Of a stretch of 33,572 nucleotides of DNA, positions 1 through 7,673 are shown piece after piece (the stretch's first letter is position 1; each line of letters starts with the position of its first letter). Both the position numbers and the translations under genes were made by a program. Source of the DNA: Candidatus Zhuqueibacterota bacterium (lineage in GTDB: Bacteria > Zhuqueibacterota > Zhuqueibacteria > Zhuqueibacterales > Zhuqueibacteraceae); the NCBI GenBank assembly GCA_022616415.1, contig JAKEEU010000115.1:1-33572 (forward strand), written 5' to 3'. The notes under the pieces are model-generated. The model was not told the origin of the DNA, did not search any database, and was given only the letters and a program-made list of their open reading frames with translations.

Positions 1-539
1 CCTGGCTTTCGGCGCCGAGCCTCGCTCCCGGCGATGGCGAGTTGGATTTATTGTCGAGCATTCTTGCCGGCGGCCTCAACTCTCGTCTCTACAAACGGCT
101 GGTGTATGAGCTGCAAGTCGCGCAGGATGTCACGGCCTTCCAAAGGAGCGGCCGCTTGAGCTCGTCCTTCGTCATCTTCGCGACGGCGCGCAGCGGCCAC
201 ACGCTGGCCGAGCTTGAAAAAGTGATTCAGGAAGAAATCGACAAAATGAAAAATGACGCGCCAAGCGACCGCGAGCTGCAGCGCGCCGTCAACCAATACG
301 AAGCCATGTTTCTACGCCAGCTCGAATCCGTCGGTGCAAAAGCCGACCTGCTCAACAATTATTTTATGTTGGCCGGCAATCCCGATTATTTCAACGAAGA
401 TTTGGCGCGCTACAAAGCGCTGGAGCCGAAAGACGTTCAAGCGGCGGCACAGACTTATTTAAGAGACAATGGCCGCGTGGTGTTGAGCATCGTGCCGCAA
501 GGCAAAAAAGAGCTGGCTGCGGCGAAGGCGATGGATTAA
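1..539 (+). CDS. M16 family zinc peptidase (insulinase-like), C-terminal part only
   Basis: The reading frame is open from base 3 at the window edge, so the 5' part lies outside. What remains (about 178 residues) is the C-terminal half of an M16 peptidase. It has the GGLNSRLYKRL segment, equivalent to the conserved SRL...R stretch that forms the substrate-contacting arginine loop, followed by the alternating helix/strand pattern typical of the M16 C-terminal domain. The zinc-binding HxxEH motif of M16 lies in the N-terminal half and cannot be seen here. The next gene encodes a second M16 protein without HxxEH, so this one is expected to be the catalytic partner of a bacterial heterodimeric M16 protease. 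A TTG at 42 is only an internal codon, not the start. Substrates are unknown; periplasmic or extracytoplasmic action is inferred from the signal peptide of the partner. Confidence 0.85.
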   Translation, partial: WLSAPSLAPGDGELDLLSSILAGGLNSRLYKRLVYELQVAQDVTAFQRSGRLSSSFVIFATARSGHTLAELEKVIQEEIDKMKNDAPSDRELQRAVNQYEAMFLRQLESVGAKADLLNNYFMLAGNPDYFNEDLARYKALEPKDVQAAAQTYLRDNGRVVLSIVPQGKKELAAAKAMD

Positions 540-547
540 CGAAAAGC

Positions 548-587
548 TGGAGTATTGGAGTGCTGGATTATTGGATTGTTGGAGTAT
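548..587. repeat. Tandem array of five 8-bp TGGA-type units
   Basis: Five consecutive octamers of the form TGGAGTAT, TGGAGTGC, TGGATTAT, TGGATTGT, TGGAGTAT lie in the spacer between the two M16 genes. The repetition is read directly from the sequence. No function can be assigned. A run of T and a new start codon follow. Confidence 0.75.
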
Positions 588-611
588 TTTTAATCTGAGA
601 AAACTATTCCT

Positions 612-2096
612 ATGAAAAACTGCAAAAGCTTGAAGATATTTGAGAGTAGCATATCGTTCGCCATTTGCTGTCTGTTAGTTGTTTTTTCAACTTTGCACGC
701 CCAAGCCCCGGATCGCAGCCAGCCGCCGGCGCTCGGGCCGTCGCCGGCTTTAAAGCTGCCCCCGATTCAACGTTTCAAATTGTCCAACGGCTTGCCGGTG
801 GTCATGATGGAAAAGCGTGATGTGCCGCTGGTGCAAATCGATTTGTTGGTGAAGGCCGGAACGGCGATGGACCCGGCTGGGAAAAACGGGCTGGCCAGCA
901 TGGTGGCGGCGATGCTGGACCAAGGCGCCGGCTCACGCAATGCGTTGCAATTGGCTGATGCGATTGATTTTCTCGGCGCCAATCTTTCGGCTGGAACCGG
1001 CCAGCACACCTCTGCAATCACCTTGAACACGCCGCTGTCAAAGTTGGATTCGGCGCTCGCGTTGATGGCGGACGTGGCATTGCGCCCGGCGTTTGCGCCG
1101 GAAGAATTGAACCGGCAGCGCAAGCAACGTCTCACCACTTTGGCGCAATGGCACGATCGGCCCGGCACCATCGCTTCGGTGATGTTCAGCCGCACGTTGT
1201 ACGGCGAGAAGCATCCTTATGGATTGCCGGCCATCGGCGATGAGAAAAGCTTGCGGAGTTTTCGCATTGAAGACCTGAAAAATTTTTACTCCACATATTT
1301 GCGCCCGAATAACGCGACGCTTATCGTCGTGGGCGACGTGACGGCAAGCACTGTTTTACCTAAGCTTGAGACGGCGTTCGGCAAATGGGAAACCGGCAAA
1401 ATTCCGACGGCAACTTGGACGGGCGTGGCGCAGGTGCAAAAGCGGCAGGTTTGGCTGGTTGACAAGCCCGGCGCGGAGCAATCGGAAATCCGCCTCGGCC
1501 GCCTCGGCGTGCCGCGCTTGACCGAAGATTATTACGCGTTGGTGGTGATGAACACCATTCTCGGCGGCTCGTTCACTTCGCGGCTGAATCAGAATTTGCG
1601 CGAAACACACGGCTATTCTTACGGGGCCGGCTCGTCCTTTGACTTTCGCCCCCTGCCGGGTCCGTTTGTGGCTGGCGCCGCGGTGCAAACTTCAACGACG
1701 GACTCGGCGCTTGTCGAATTTATGAAAGAGCTGAACGCGATTCTCCAACCGGTTTCGGATAGCGAGCTGACGCGCGGCACGAATTACGTCGCCTTGAGCT
1801 TTCCGCAAGATTTCCAATCCGTTGGGCAGATTGCCAACCAACTGGCCGAGCTGGTGATTTACGATTTGCCGGATGATTATTTCAACAATTACATCCAGCG
1901 CATACTCGCCGTCACCAAAGAAGACGTTGAGCGCGTGGCGAAAAAATATCTCGATCCTGAAAAAGTCGCCGTCATCGTCGTCGGCGATCGCGCGAAAATC
2001 GAGAAGGCCGTGCGCGCGCTCAATCTCGGCCCCGTGCAAGTCATGACGGTTGAGCAAGTCTTGGGAAAAGCGCCGGTCGTGGAAGGAACGGATTGA
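612..2096 (+). CDS. M16 family peptidase-like subunit lacking the HxxEH zinc site, secreted
   Basis: This is a 494-residue protein of the two-domain M16 type. A signal peptide covers about residues 1-31 (hydrophobic ICCLLVVFS, then LHAQA). The N-terminal M16 domain spans about 55-270 and the C-terminal M16 domain about 280-470. The place where active M16 enzymes carry HxxEH reads GLASMVAAMLDQGA, with no His or Glu, so it cannot bind the catalytic zinc. The C-terminal domain keeps the conserved Arg/Tyr pair (SRLNQNLRETHGYSYG). This is the classic division of labour in bacterial M16B heterodimers: the upstream gene supplies the zinc site, this one the R/Y pair. The gap to the upstream gene is 72 nt, so co-expression is likely. 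The ATG at 612 is chosen because it gives a complete signal peptide; the ribosome site is weak. Confidence 0.9.
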   Translation: MKNCKSLKIFESSISFAICCLLVVFSTLHAQAPDRSQPPALGPSPALKLPPIQRFKLSNGLPVVMMEKRDVPLVQIDLLVKAGTAMDPAGKNGLASMVAAMLDQGAGSRNALQLADAIDFLGANLSAGTGQHTSAITLNTPLSKLDSALALMADVALRPAFAPEELNRQRKQRLTTLAQWHDRPGTIASVMFSRTLYGEKHPYGLPAIGDEKSLRSFRIEDLKNFYSTYLRPNNATLIVVGDVTASTVLPKLETAFGKWETGKIPTATWTGVAQVQKRQVWLVDKPGAEQSEIRLGRLGVPRLTEDYYALVVMNTILGGSFTSRLNQNLRETHGYSYGAGSSFDFRPLPGPFVAGAAVQTSTTDSALVEFMKELNAILQPVSDSELTRGTNYVALSFPQDFQSVGQIANQLAELVIYDLPDDYFNNYIQRILAVTKEDVERVAKKYLDPEKVAVIVVGDRAKIEKAVRALNLGPVQVMTVEQVLGKAPVVEGTD

Positions 2097-2099
2097 CGG

Positions 2100-2127
2100 C
2101 TGGTTGCTGGGCGCTTGTTGCTGGTTT
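2100..2127. repeat. Tandem array of four 7-bp CTGGTTG-like units
   Basis: CTGGTTG, CTGGGCG, CTTGTTG and CTGGTTT follow one another immediately downstream of the stop codon of the second M16 gene, with a degenerate GCTTGCTG after them. This is a degenerate heptamer array of unknown role. It differs in unit length from the octamer array upstream of the same gene. Confidence 0.65.
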
Positions 2128-2155
2128 GCTTGCTGCCGACAATTAATTTTTTAAT

Positions 2156-2587
2156 ATGCAAAATCAAGGACTGATACGCGAGCTTGGACGACGCTACGGT
2201 TGGACGATCGCTTGGGCGGCACTGTTGTTTATTCTGTCGTCGATCCCCGAGCTTTCGCCGCCGGCGCATGTTTTTGAATGGGATGACAAGCTGCATCATC
2301 TGTTGGCTTACACGCCTCTGGGTTGGCTGTTGATGCGTTCCCTGGTTTGGCGCGGGAGCAGCACTCGCAAAACATTATGGCTCGCTATCGCGCTCGGAAT
2401 GTTGTATGGAATTACTGACGAGTTTCATCAACATTTCGTTCCCGGCCGTATGATGGATTGGACTGATGCAGTGGCGGATGCCGGTGGGATTGCGCTGGGA
2501 AGCTGGTTCTTTCATTTTCGCCGCAAGTCAACGCCGGCAGCGGAGAAAATTAAAGCGGAAGCGAAACGAAAGACCGCGCCTTTATAA
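2156..2587 (+). CDS. VanZ family membrane protein
   Basis: A 143-residue protein with predicted membrane segments near residues 16-31, 48-65, 79-95 and 112-123. It carries the VanZ signature DEFHQHFVPGR...DWTDAVADAGG (about residues 89-113), including the conserved acidic and His residues of that family. VanZ-like proteins are small integral membrane proteins; the namesake gives low-level teicoplanin resistance, but for most members, including ones like this, the molecular role is not known. It stands alone between the M16 pair and a run of small genes. A T-run (TTTTTTT) directly follows its stop codon. The ATG at 2156 has no strong ribosome site. Family assignment is firm, function is not. 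Confidence 0.88.
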   Translation: MQNQGLIRELGRRYGWTIAWAALLFILSSIPELSPPAHVFEWDDKLHHLLAYTPLGWLLMRSLVWRGSSTRKTLWLAIALGMLYGITDEFHQHFVPGRMMDWTDAVADAGGIALGSWFFHFRRKSTPAAEKIKAEAKRKTAPL

Positions 2588-2658
2588 AATTTTTTTGTTG
2601 CGGTTCCCCTACGGGCGTGGCCTTTTCGTTGCAAACCATTTATGAAATGTAAATGCTC

Positions 2659-2934
2659 TTAGCTTCGCTTGCACGGTTCCCCATGCTTTTTGTTGCTCAA
2701 ATCGCCAGCCCGTTTGGAGGTGGTTGAGGTGTGAGTCTCGGCGGCGCCCAGTGCGATCAGCAAAACCGCCAACAACACCCGGCGCCAGCGGCGATGCACT
2801 ATGCGGAGAATCGGCCTGATTGAAAATGGCGCGTTCCATAAAATCACCGCGGCGGCTAAAAAAACAACGATGATCGTCGAAACCATGGCCACACCTGCAA
2901 ATTTATCCTTGCTGTCATACTTTTTCGAGGTCAA
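2659..2934 (-). CDS. Small putative membrane protein (doubtful ORF)
   Basis: A 91-codon ORF on the minus strand starts at TTG 2934, or alternatively at an in-frame ATG at 2886. It has two hydrophobic stretches: VSTIIVVFLAAAVILW near residues 18-33 and VLLAVLLIALGAA near 53-65, with an Arg-rich loop between them. The tail is Lys/Ser-rich and hydrophilic. No family is recognised and no convincing ribosome site precedes either start. It fills an otherwise empty spacer convergent to the VanZ gene. The hydrophobic pattern makes it more plausible than random, but it could be a chance ORF. Confidence 0.3.
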   Translation of the reverse strand: MTSKKYDSKDKFAGVAMVSTIIVVFLAAAVILWNAPFSIRPILRIVHRRWRRVLLAVLLIALGAAETHTSTTSKRAGDLSNKKHGEPCKRS

Positions 2935-3018
2935 ATCTTTTTACCAACTTCAGCTTCTATTATTAAGACACCAGCAAGCTGAAAAAGGTTGCAATCAAAA
3001 ACGAGAACGGGAGGAAAT

Positions 3019-3624
3019 GTGCGCACAACGACAGGTTTGATCTGTCTGCTGCTGTGGACGGCGACGGTGTCCGCGCAGCGGTACGCAGGCGATGGCAAAG
3101 ATCGCCTCATCATCGGCGGCGACGCCGGAATTTTCCGCGTCAGTTATGACGGCTTCACCCGGGTTTATGACAAACGCAGCGGAGCAACGCTCGGCGGGAC
3201 GGGTTTGTTGAAAATCCGTGTGCCTTATTACCTCGCCGTCAAGTACCGGCATTTTGAAAAGGACGGCAGCGTCGCCGTCAATAACGTTCCGGAGCCGCAA
3301 AGCTGGAAGGAGAATTGGTATACCGCCGGCGTGCGTTATCTTTCTTATGGCGACCGCAAACTGATCAGCTATTTCGGCTTTGGCTTTGCGTTTTTCAACA
3401 TTAAAGAGACCGGCACAGTGAGCGTTTTTGGCCGCGATCCGGGCAAGCGCAGCGCCAGCGGATTTTTCCTGGATGGCGGCCTGGAGTATCGCTTCAGCAA
3501 ATACGCCTCGTTGGATTTCGAAATCGAGGTGACCTCCGCCGGCCTCGAGGGAAAAAGCGGCTTCGAAGGCTCGAGCGTCGGCGGTTATTTGTTCAGCATC
3601 GGTGCAAAATTGTTCGTGCTTTAG
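3019..3624 (+). CDS. Secreted outer-membrane beta-barrel-like protein
   Basis: The start is taken at GTG 3019 because GGGAGGA (3009-3015) sits just upstream; a longer in-frame ATG at 2989 has no such site. The product of about 201 residues begins with a signal peptide (TGLICLLLWTATVSAQ). The rest alternates polar and aromatic/hydrophobic residues in short strands (for example LAVKYRHF, AGVRYLSYG, ISYFGFGFAFFNI, GGLEYRFSKYASLDFEIEV) and ends in a hydrophobic strand, ISIGAKLFVL-like, as expected of small outer-membrane beta-barrels (OmpW/OmpX-like fold class). No specific family is recognised and there are no catalytic motifs. Location in the outer membrane is inferred from these features. Neighbours give no clue to the ligand. 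Confidence 0.7.
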   Translation: MRTTTGLICLLLWTATVSAQRYAGDGKDRLIIGGDAGIFRVSYDGFTRVYDKRSGATLGGTGLLKIRVPYYLAVKYRHFEKDGSVAVNNVPEPQSWKENWYTAGVRYLSYGDRKLISYFGFGFAFFNIKETGTVSVFGRDPGKRSASGFFLDGGLEYRFSKYASLDFEIEVTSAGLEGKSGFEGSSVGGYLFSIGAKLFVL

Positions 3625-3737
3625 CCCAAATGGCAGTGGAGTGCAAAGCCCGCGGCCGCGGCTTCAGCTTCGCTGTCGATTTCCATTCCCATCGACTTCA
3701 GATTGCGCGCGGGGGGAACTTAGTGAACGTCCCACAA

Positions 3738-3853
3738 TTACTTCCCGAGGTAGTCGTAGTCCTGCCCCCTTGTGGGGCATTGTGGCAACCGAGAATTTGG
3801 TGGCTTCGACAGCCGCCCACAAGGGGCGGGGACTACTTTTGTGCAGGAAGTTA
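3738..3853. repeat. Imperfect ~115-bp inverted repeat in an empty spacer
   Basis: The stretch 3625-3943 (319 bp) has no convincing gene on either strand. It holds a 22-bp arm at 3756-3777 (GTAGTCCTGCCCC...) whose reverse complement recurs with about 18/22 matches at 3815-3836. Outer ACTTCC/GGAAGT arms at 3740-3745 and 3846-3851 keep nearly the same offset. The shape suggests a small palindromic mobile or REP-like element, but no direct target duplication could be made out. Confidence 0.6.
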
Positions 3854-3943
3854 TTTTTAGATGAGCCCTTACCGCAGTAAGCGCGCCCCATGCCGGCAAG
3901 TGTCGCCAAATTCCCCTTTAATTATAAATCAGTCCATATTGTT

Positions 3944-4162
3944 TCATTTCGCGGCCTCTTCCACCATCTCGCGCGTGATGACGATTCTACCCTCTTGGCA
4001 GAACTTGCATTTGAAAACCGAACGTTCCGGAATTTCACGCGGTTTTGACGGGGTGGCGCTGCGCGTGACGACGACCGGTTTGACAATTTTTTCAAGATCG
4101 ACATCGTTGACGTGCTCGCCGGCGCCGTTGCAGCGCACTTTGATCGTTTGGGCTTTGGCCAT
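3944..4162 (-). CDS. Small CxxC protein, possible zinc-binding, unknown function
   Basis: A 72-residue protein on the minus strand, starting at ATG 4162 with AAGAGA upstream. An extension to 4255 exists but lacks a ribosome site. It has one Cys near the start (VRCNGAG) and a CKFC pair near residue 57 followed by GRIVITREMVEEAA. The three cysteines could hold a metal alone or as a dimer. The sequence is basic in the middle and has no signal or membrane segment, so a cytoplasmic protein is likely. No family is recognised. It is divergent from the TPR/ExbBD cluster, and the two share a 373-bp intergenic region with paired palindromes, which raises the chance of a functional or regulatory link. 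This would be the only minus-strand gene in the window with reasonable support. Confidence 0.6.
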   Translation of the reverse strand: MAKAQTIKVRCNGAGEHVNDVDLEKIVKPVVVTRSATPSKPREIPERSVFKCKFCQEGRIVITREMVEEAAK

Positions 4163-4294
4163 AAATTTTTCTCTTGGTTGTTTCAGAAACTTGAAAGGAG
4201 TGCAGGTATATTTCAAGCTGAACTTAATTTTACAAAACTGCGGCCAGATTTGCAAGGAAAAGATTGGAAACGCCGTAAGGCAGTTGTGGTTGGA

Positions 4295-4354
4295 CCGTCC
4301 GGACGCTGAACTATTAAATCCGCCAAATTCACATATAACAAAGCGTCCGGACGG
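4295..4354. promoter_or_regulatory. Two perfect 10-bp palindromes in a divergent promoter region, operator-like
   Basis: CGTCCGGACG occurs at 4296-4305 and again at 4344-4353, 48 bp apart centre to centre. The flanks extend the pair to a 13-bp inverted repeat, CCGTCCGGACGCT / AGCGTCCGGACGG. The interval is AT-rich. The location between the divergent CxxC gene and the TPR gene suits paired binding sites of a dimeric regulator. The alternative is a hairpin: TGTTTTT follows the right arm, so a terminator for plus-strand transcription is conceivable, though no gene is read into it. Confidence 0.45.
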
Positions 4355-4535
4355 TGTTTTTGAGGCATTACGAAATGCCGCCGCGCCCGGTGTTGTTACG
4401 CCGGTGAAATACTTTTTGACTTCGCCAAAATTCGCTTACGTAATTCCGCACCTTTGCTCGTATATACTATTCGGTTTTATTCAAAATGATTGCGCACACC
4501 GCCGCGGCATCCAAAATAGGAATTTGGAGGCGACG

Positions 4536-7500
4536 GTGTGGAATACTAAACGAGCAGATAAAACTATGTGGCAACGTGGACTAAGGATAGGTCACCCTCC
4601 CCGGAAACGACTTTGCTTGCGTGAATCACGCCCTATCGCCGGCTTGGTTTTTTCTCACCGCCTCGGCTTTGCCGCGTGCATCAGTATGATCGCCCTGTTC
4701 TTGGCGCTGGCGTTGCCTCGGCCGGCTAGCGCTCAGGCCCCAACGAGCAGCAGCAGCAGCAGCAGTACCACGCTCGGCCTTCCTGCCACTGCCATTGCCT
4801 CTGCCACCTCGATTCACTACGAGGATCGCCTGCGTTTTTATCTCGACGTCAAAACCAAAAATTTTCTCATCGAGATGGCAGACAAGGAGATGATCCTGCT
4901 GCAAACCATCACGAATGTCACCGCCGAAATCAAGCTGCGCGGATTGGAAGGCTTGGCGCAGGACGAGGCCGGCTTCGATTTGCTCTATAAAAAAACGCGG
5001 ACGCTGACGGAAAGTTACACGGCGGAGATGGAAGCGATTTTGGCGGTGATCGACGAGATCTCGGCGCTGTCGCTAACGCTGGAGCGCGAGCGCCGCTACG
5101 ATTTGGTGGAAAAATTTCAGGATTTGAAGAGGCGCTTGGTGGCGGCGTTGGATCATCGTGAATTGTACAAAAAAGCGCCGGCCACAAAAAGCCACGTCAG
5201 CGGACTCGTTAAAGAATACGACGTCGAGGTCGACTCGCTGCTGCGCATTTACAATCGCCTCGAGAAGTTTCAGCGGGTGGCGGCGGCCAAAGGCGATTCG
5301 GCAATTCTGCAGCTGGTGGAAAAGCAGAAAGCCAGGATTTTGGGGATGGTTACGGATTTGAAAAGCGACTCGGCCGCGACGCCCGATCTCGCCGGCTCTT
5401 TTCTGCAGGAAACCGAACGCATTGCCACGCTGCTGGGCGAGCTGGACAAACTCGAAAAGACTTCGTCCGGCACCCTCGATACCGCGCTCGAGATCGAGAC
5501 GGTGCGGCGGAATATGATCGCGCAGCTTGATACGCGGCTGCAGAAGCTTTTAGGCTTAAATGAACATGACAAGCCGACGCTTGAGGAGATGTTTCAAATT
5601 TGGCGCGGGGCGCGTTTGGCGGATTACGAGGCGCGCGCGGCGGAGTACGCGGTCATGAAAAAGAACCTGCTCGAAACCGGCAATGCCAAAGAGCGGGCGC
5701 GCATGCTGGAGCGCGATTTGACCGACGCGCTGCTGAACTACGCCGCGGAGCGCTATCGCGTGGCCGAGCCGCAGCTCAGCGCCGTGATGCAGGACTACGG
5801 CCGTTATTTCACGAATTGGGACGCCGTGATGTTTTACCGCGCTGAGGCGTTTTATGCGCGCTCTTTATATCCCACGGCTTATGAAAATTACGAGCTGCTG
5901 CTGCGCCGTTATCCCGATTCCAAATTTCTCGGCATGGTGCTGTTGCGGCTTTTGACCATCGCGCACACGCTCAATTGGGAGCAGCCGTTCTTCTCGTATT
6001 ACGAGCGGATCGACAGTGCCGCCCTCTCTACTGAAGAACAAAAAAGCAAAGGCGGCACCCCTCGCCTCGACTCCCGCATCGTCGAGCGCAGCCGCTATCT
6101 GGCCGGATATTATCTTTTGAATTTGGACAGACATGCGGAGGCCGAGACGGCGCTGGCTTTGATTCCGCCGGCATCGCGCTATCACTTTGCCGCGCAATAT
6201 CTCCGCGGCATCGTGCAGGCAAATCTTGGCAATCTGGCCGGCGCGCTACAGCATTTTCAATATCTCGCGGAAAGTGAAGGCCCGGTCACGGGCTTGACGT
6301 TGACCGACCCGACCACGACGCTGATCCGCAACAATGCGCTCATGCGGCTCGGGTTCATTTATTATCAGCGCGGCGAGTTGGAGAATGCCGTCCGCTATTT
6401 TGAAAAGGTTTCGCGCGGCGCGGAAAATTACGACCAAACGCTCATCGGCTTGTCGTGGACGTATTTGAAAAAGGGCGATTTGGAAAAAACCATCACCGCC
6501 GCCGGCACGGTGCTGGGCAATTATCTCTCCTCGAATTACCAGTACGAAGCCTTGGTGCTCTCGGCGCATTGCCGGCGCCTGTTGGAGCAGCCGGACAAGG
6601 CTTTGGAAAATTTGCGCTACGTCGCACACGCACACGGCATGCTGGAGCTGTCCAAGGAGTACAACGCGGAGCGCGAGCAAATTCTCGCCCAGCTCGGTGA
6701 AGTCGAGCGCATGGAAAAGGCGGCGTTGGAGCATCAGGACAAACAACTCTACGGCATCATTTCCGAAGTCCGGCAGTCGTTGATGGGCATGCTCTTCAGC
6801 TTCGGCTATCGCAGCAATACCGGCGAGCTGTTTGTCGACGCCTTCTCCGAGGAACGGCAGAATATTTACCGGCAATTGCAGCAGTTGGATCGGTTGGCGG
6901 CGGAGGCAAGGCAATCCGGCTTGATCGAAGTGGAACGCGATGCCATCGAGCGGCGCAACCGCCTGGTGCGGGTCTTGGAGACGTATCAGGCGGACCGCTC
7001 GATCCGGAACGTCAATTATTTCGTCGACTATCCGCTGGCGACCAAAGAAAGCGGCGCGGCGTATCGCCGGCAAATCGTGCTCGATTTGTTCAAGGAGATG
7101 GAGGCGGAGCAGGAGCGCTTGAAGCAAAATCTCTCGACCGCCGACCGGCTGATTTCGGAGCCCCCTGCCAGGCGGAACATCAATATCGCGCTCGACCTGA
7201 AAGCGGTGCAAGACGATTTTAGAAATCTCAAATATCGCATGGATCGTTTTCAAACCTGGCTCTCCACCTACAGCATCGACGACGTGGCGACGGACATCGA
7301 TCATTGGGCGGATTTATCCGGCTTCGGCATGAGCGACATCGCGTTTCAGGAGATCAACCGGCGTGAGCACAAAATCGATCTCTATTCCCAGAATATCTCT
7401 TCCATCGATAATATCTTGCGCGACCGCAAGATTTCCCTGGAGCAGATGCTGCGGGATTTCGACCGCGAGATGCGCATGATCGAAGAAGAATTGCTCAACG

Positions 7501-7643
7501 AACAGGTGCGACTCGACCGCTTGGAGCACGACACGTATTTTCGCAATTCTTATTTCGACACCACCAAATCGGAAGTGCTCGACGCCTCGAAGCCACCGGC
7601 GATGCCGGTATCGAACGAGACGCCAGTGCCGGATCCATTTTAG
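4536..7643 (+). CDS. Large secreted TPR / coiled-coil protein of the ExbBD-AgmX cluster
   Basis: The start is taken at GTG 4536 because GGAGG (4526-4530) lies 5 nt upstream; ATG 4566 is an alternative, and the longer open frame back to 3861 is non-coding in character. This gives about 1035 residues. A long basic n-region precedes the hydrophobic core FAACISMIALFLALAL and a cleavage site near ASAQA (residue ~66), followed by a seven-Ser run encoded by an AGC repeat. Residues ~85-340 are charged helical/coiled-coil. TPR-like helix pairs run from about 370 to 720 (for example AEAFYARSLYPTAYENYELLLRRYPDSKF and YQRGELENAVRYFEKVS). The last 280 residues are again long charged helices. TPR proteins act as assembly scaffolds. 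It begins a run of seven same-strand genes with small gaps, so it is probably the periplasmic scaffold of the proton-driven complex encoded downstream. No enzymatic motif is seen. Confidence 0.85.
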   Translation: MWNTKRADKTMWQRGLRIGHPPRKRLCLRESRPIAGLVFSHRLGFAACISMIALFLALALPRPASAQAPTSSSSSSSTTLGLPATAIASATSIHYEDRLRFYLDVKTKNFLIEMADKEMILLQTITNVTAEIKLRGLEGLAQDEAGFDLLYKKTRTLTESYTAEMEAILAVIDEISALSLTLERERRYDLVEKFQDLKRRLVAALDHRELYKKAPATKSHVSGLVKEYDVEVDSLLRIYNRLEKFQRVAAAKGDSAILQLVEKQKARILGMVTDLKSDSAATPDLAGSFLQETERIATLLGELDKLEKTSSGTLDTALEIETVRRNMIAQLDTRLQKLLGLNEHDKPTLEEMFQIWRGARLADYEARAAEYAVMKKNLLETGNAKERARMLERDLTDALLNYAAERYRVAEPQLSAVMQDYGRYFTNWDAVMFYRAEAFYARSLYPTAYENYELLLRRYPDSKFLGMVLLRLLTIAHTLNWEQPFFSYYERIDSAALSTEEQKSKGGTPRLDSRIVERSRYLAGYYLLNLDRHAEAETALALIPPASRYHFAAQYLRGIVQANLGNLAGALQHFQYLAESEGPVTGLTLTDPTTTLIRNNALMRLGFIYYQRGELENAVRYFEKVSRGAENYDQTLIGLSWTYLKKGDLEKTITAAGTVLGNYLSSNYQYEALVLSAHCRRLLEQPDKALENLRYVAHAHGMLELSKEYNAEREQILAQLGEVERMEKAALEHQDKQLYGIISEVRQSLMGMLFSFGYRSNTGELFVDAFSEERQNIYRQLQQLDRLAAEARQSGLIEVERDAIERRNRLVRVLETYQADRSIRNVNYFVDYPLATKESGAAYRRQIVLDLFKEMEAEQERLKQNLSTADRLISEPPARRNINIALDLKAVQDDFRNLKYRMDRFQTWLSTYSIDDVATDIDHWADLSGFGMSDIAFQEINRREHKIDLYSQNISSIDNILRDRKISLEQMLRDFDREMRMIEEELLNEQVRLDRLEHDTYFRNSYFDTTKSEVLDASKPPAMPVSNETPVPDPF

Positions 7644-7673
7644 CTGCGGATTTTATGAAAAGAAAGTGATTTG

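Noticed and set aside
2801..3040. Plus-strand ORF overlapping the start of the beta-barrel gene
   Set aside because: Ends inside the next gene in another frame, with composition unlike a protein; the doubtful minus-strand ORF is a better candidate in that spacer.
3861..4535. Open frame extending the first TPR gene upstream to ATG 3861
   Set aside because: The extension overlaps the minus-strand CxxC gene and the palindromic region, has no ribosome site, and reads as non-coding. GGAGG before GTG 4536 marks the real start.
4746..4766. AGC trinucleotide run as a possible phase-variation switch
   Set aside because: Units are three bases and in frame, so copy changes would only alter a Ser linker and not switch the gene on or off.
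6246..7304. Long minus-strand ORF of about 352 codons inside the first TPR gene
   Set aside because: It is antisense to well-supported TPR/coiled-coil coding sequence, with low-complexity Leu/Arg/Gln composition typical of antisense frames in GC-rich third-position DNA.
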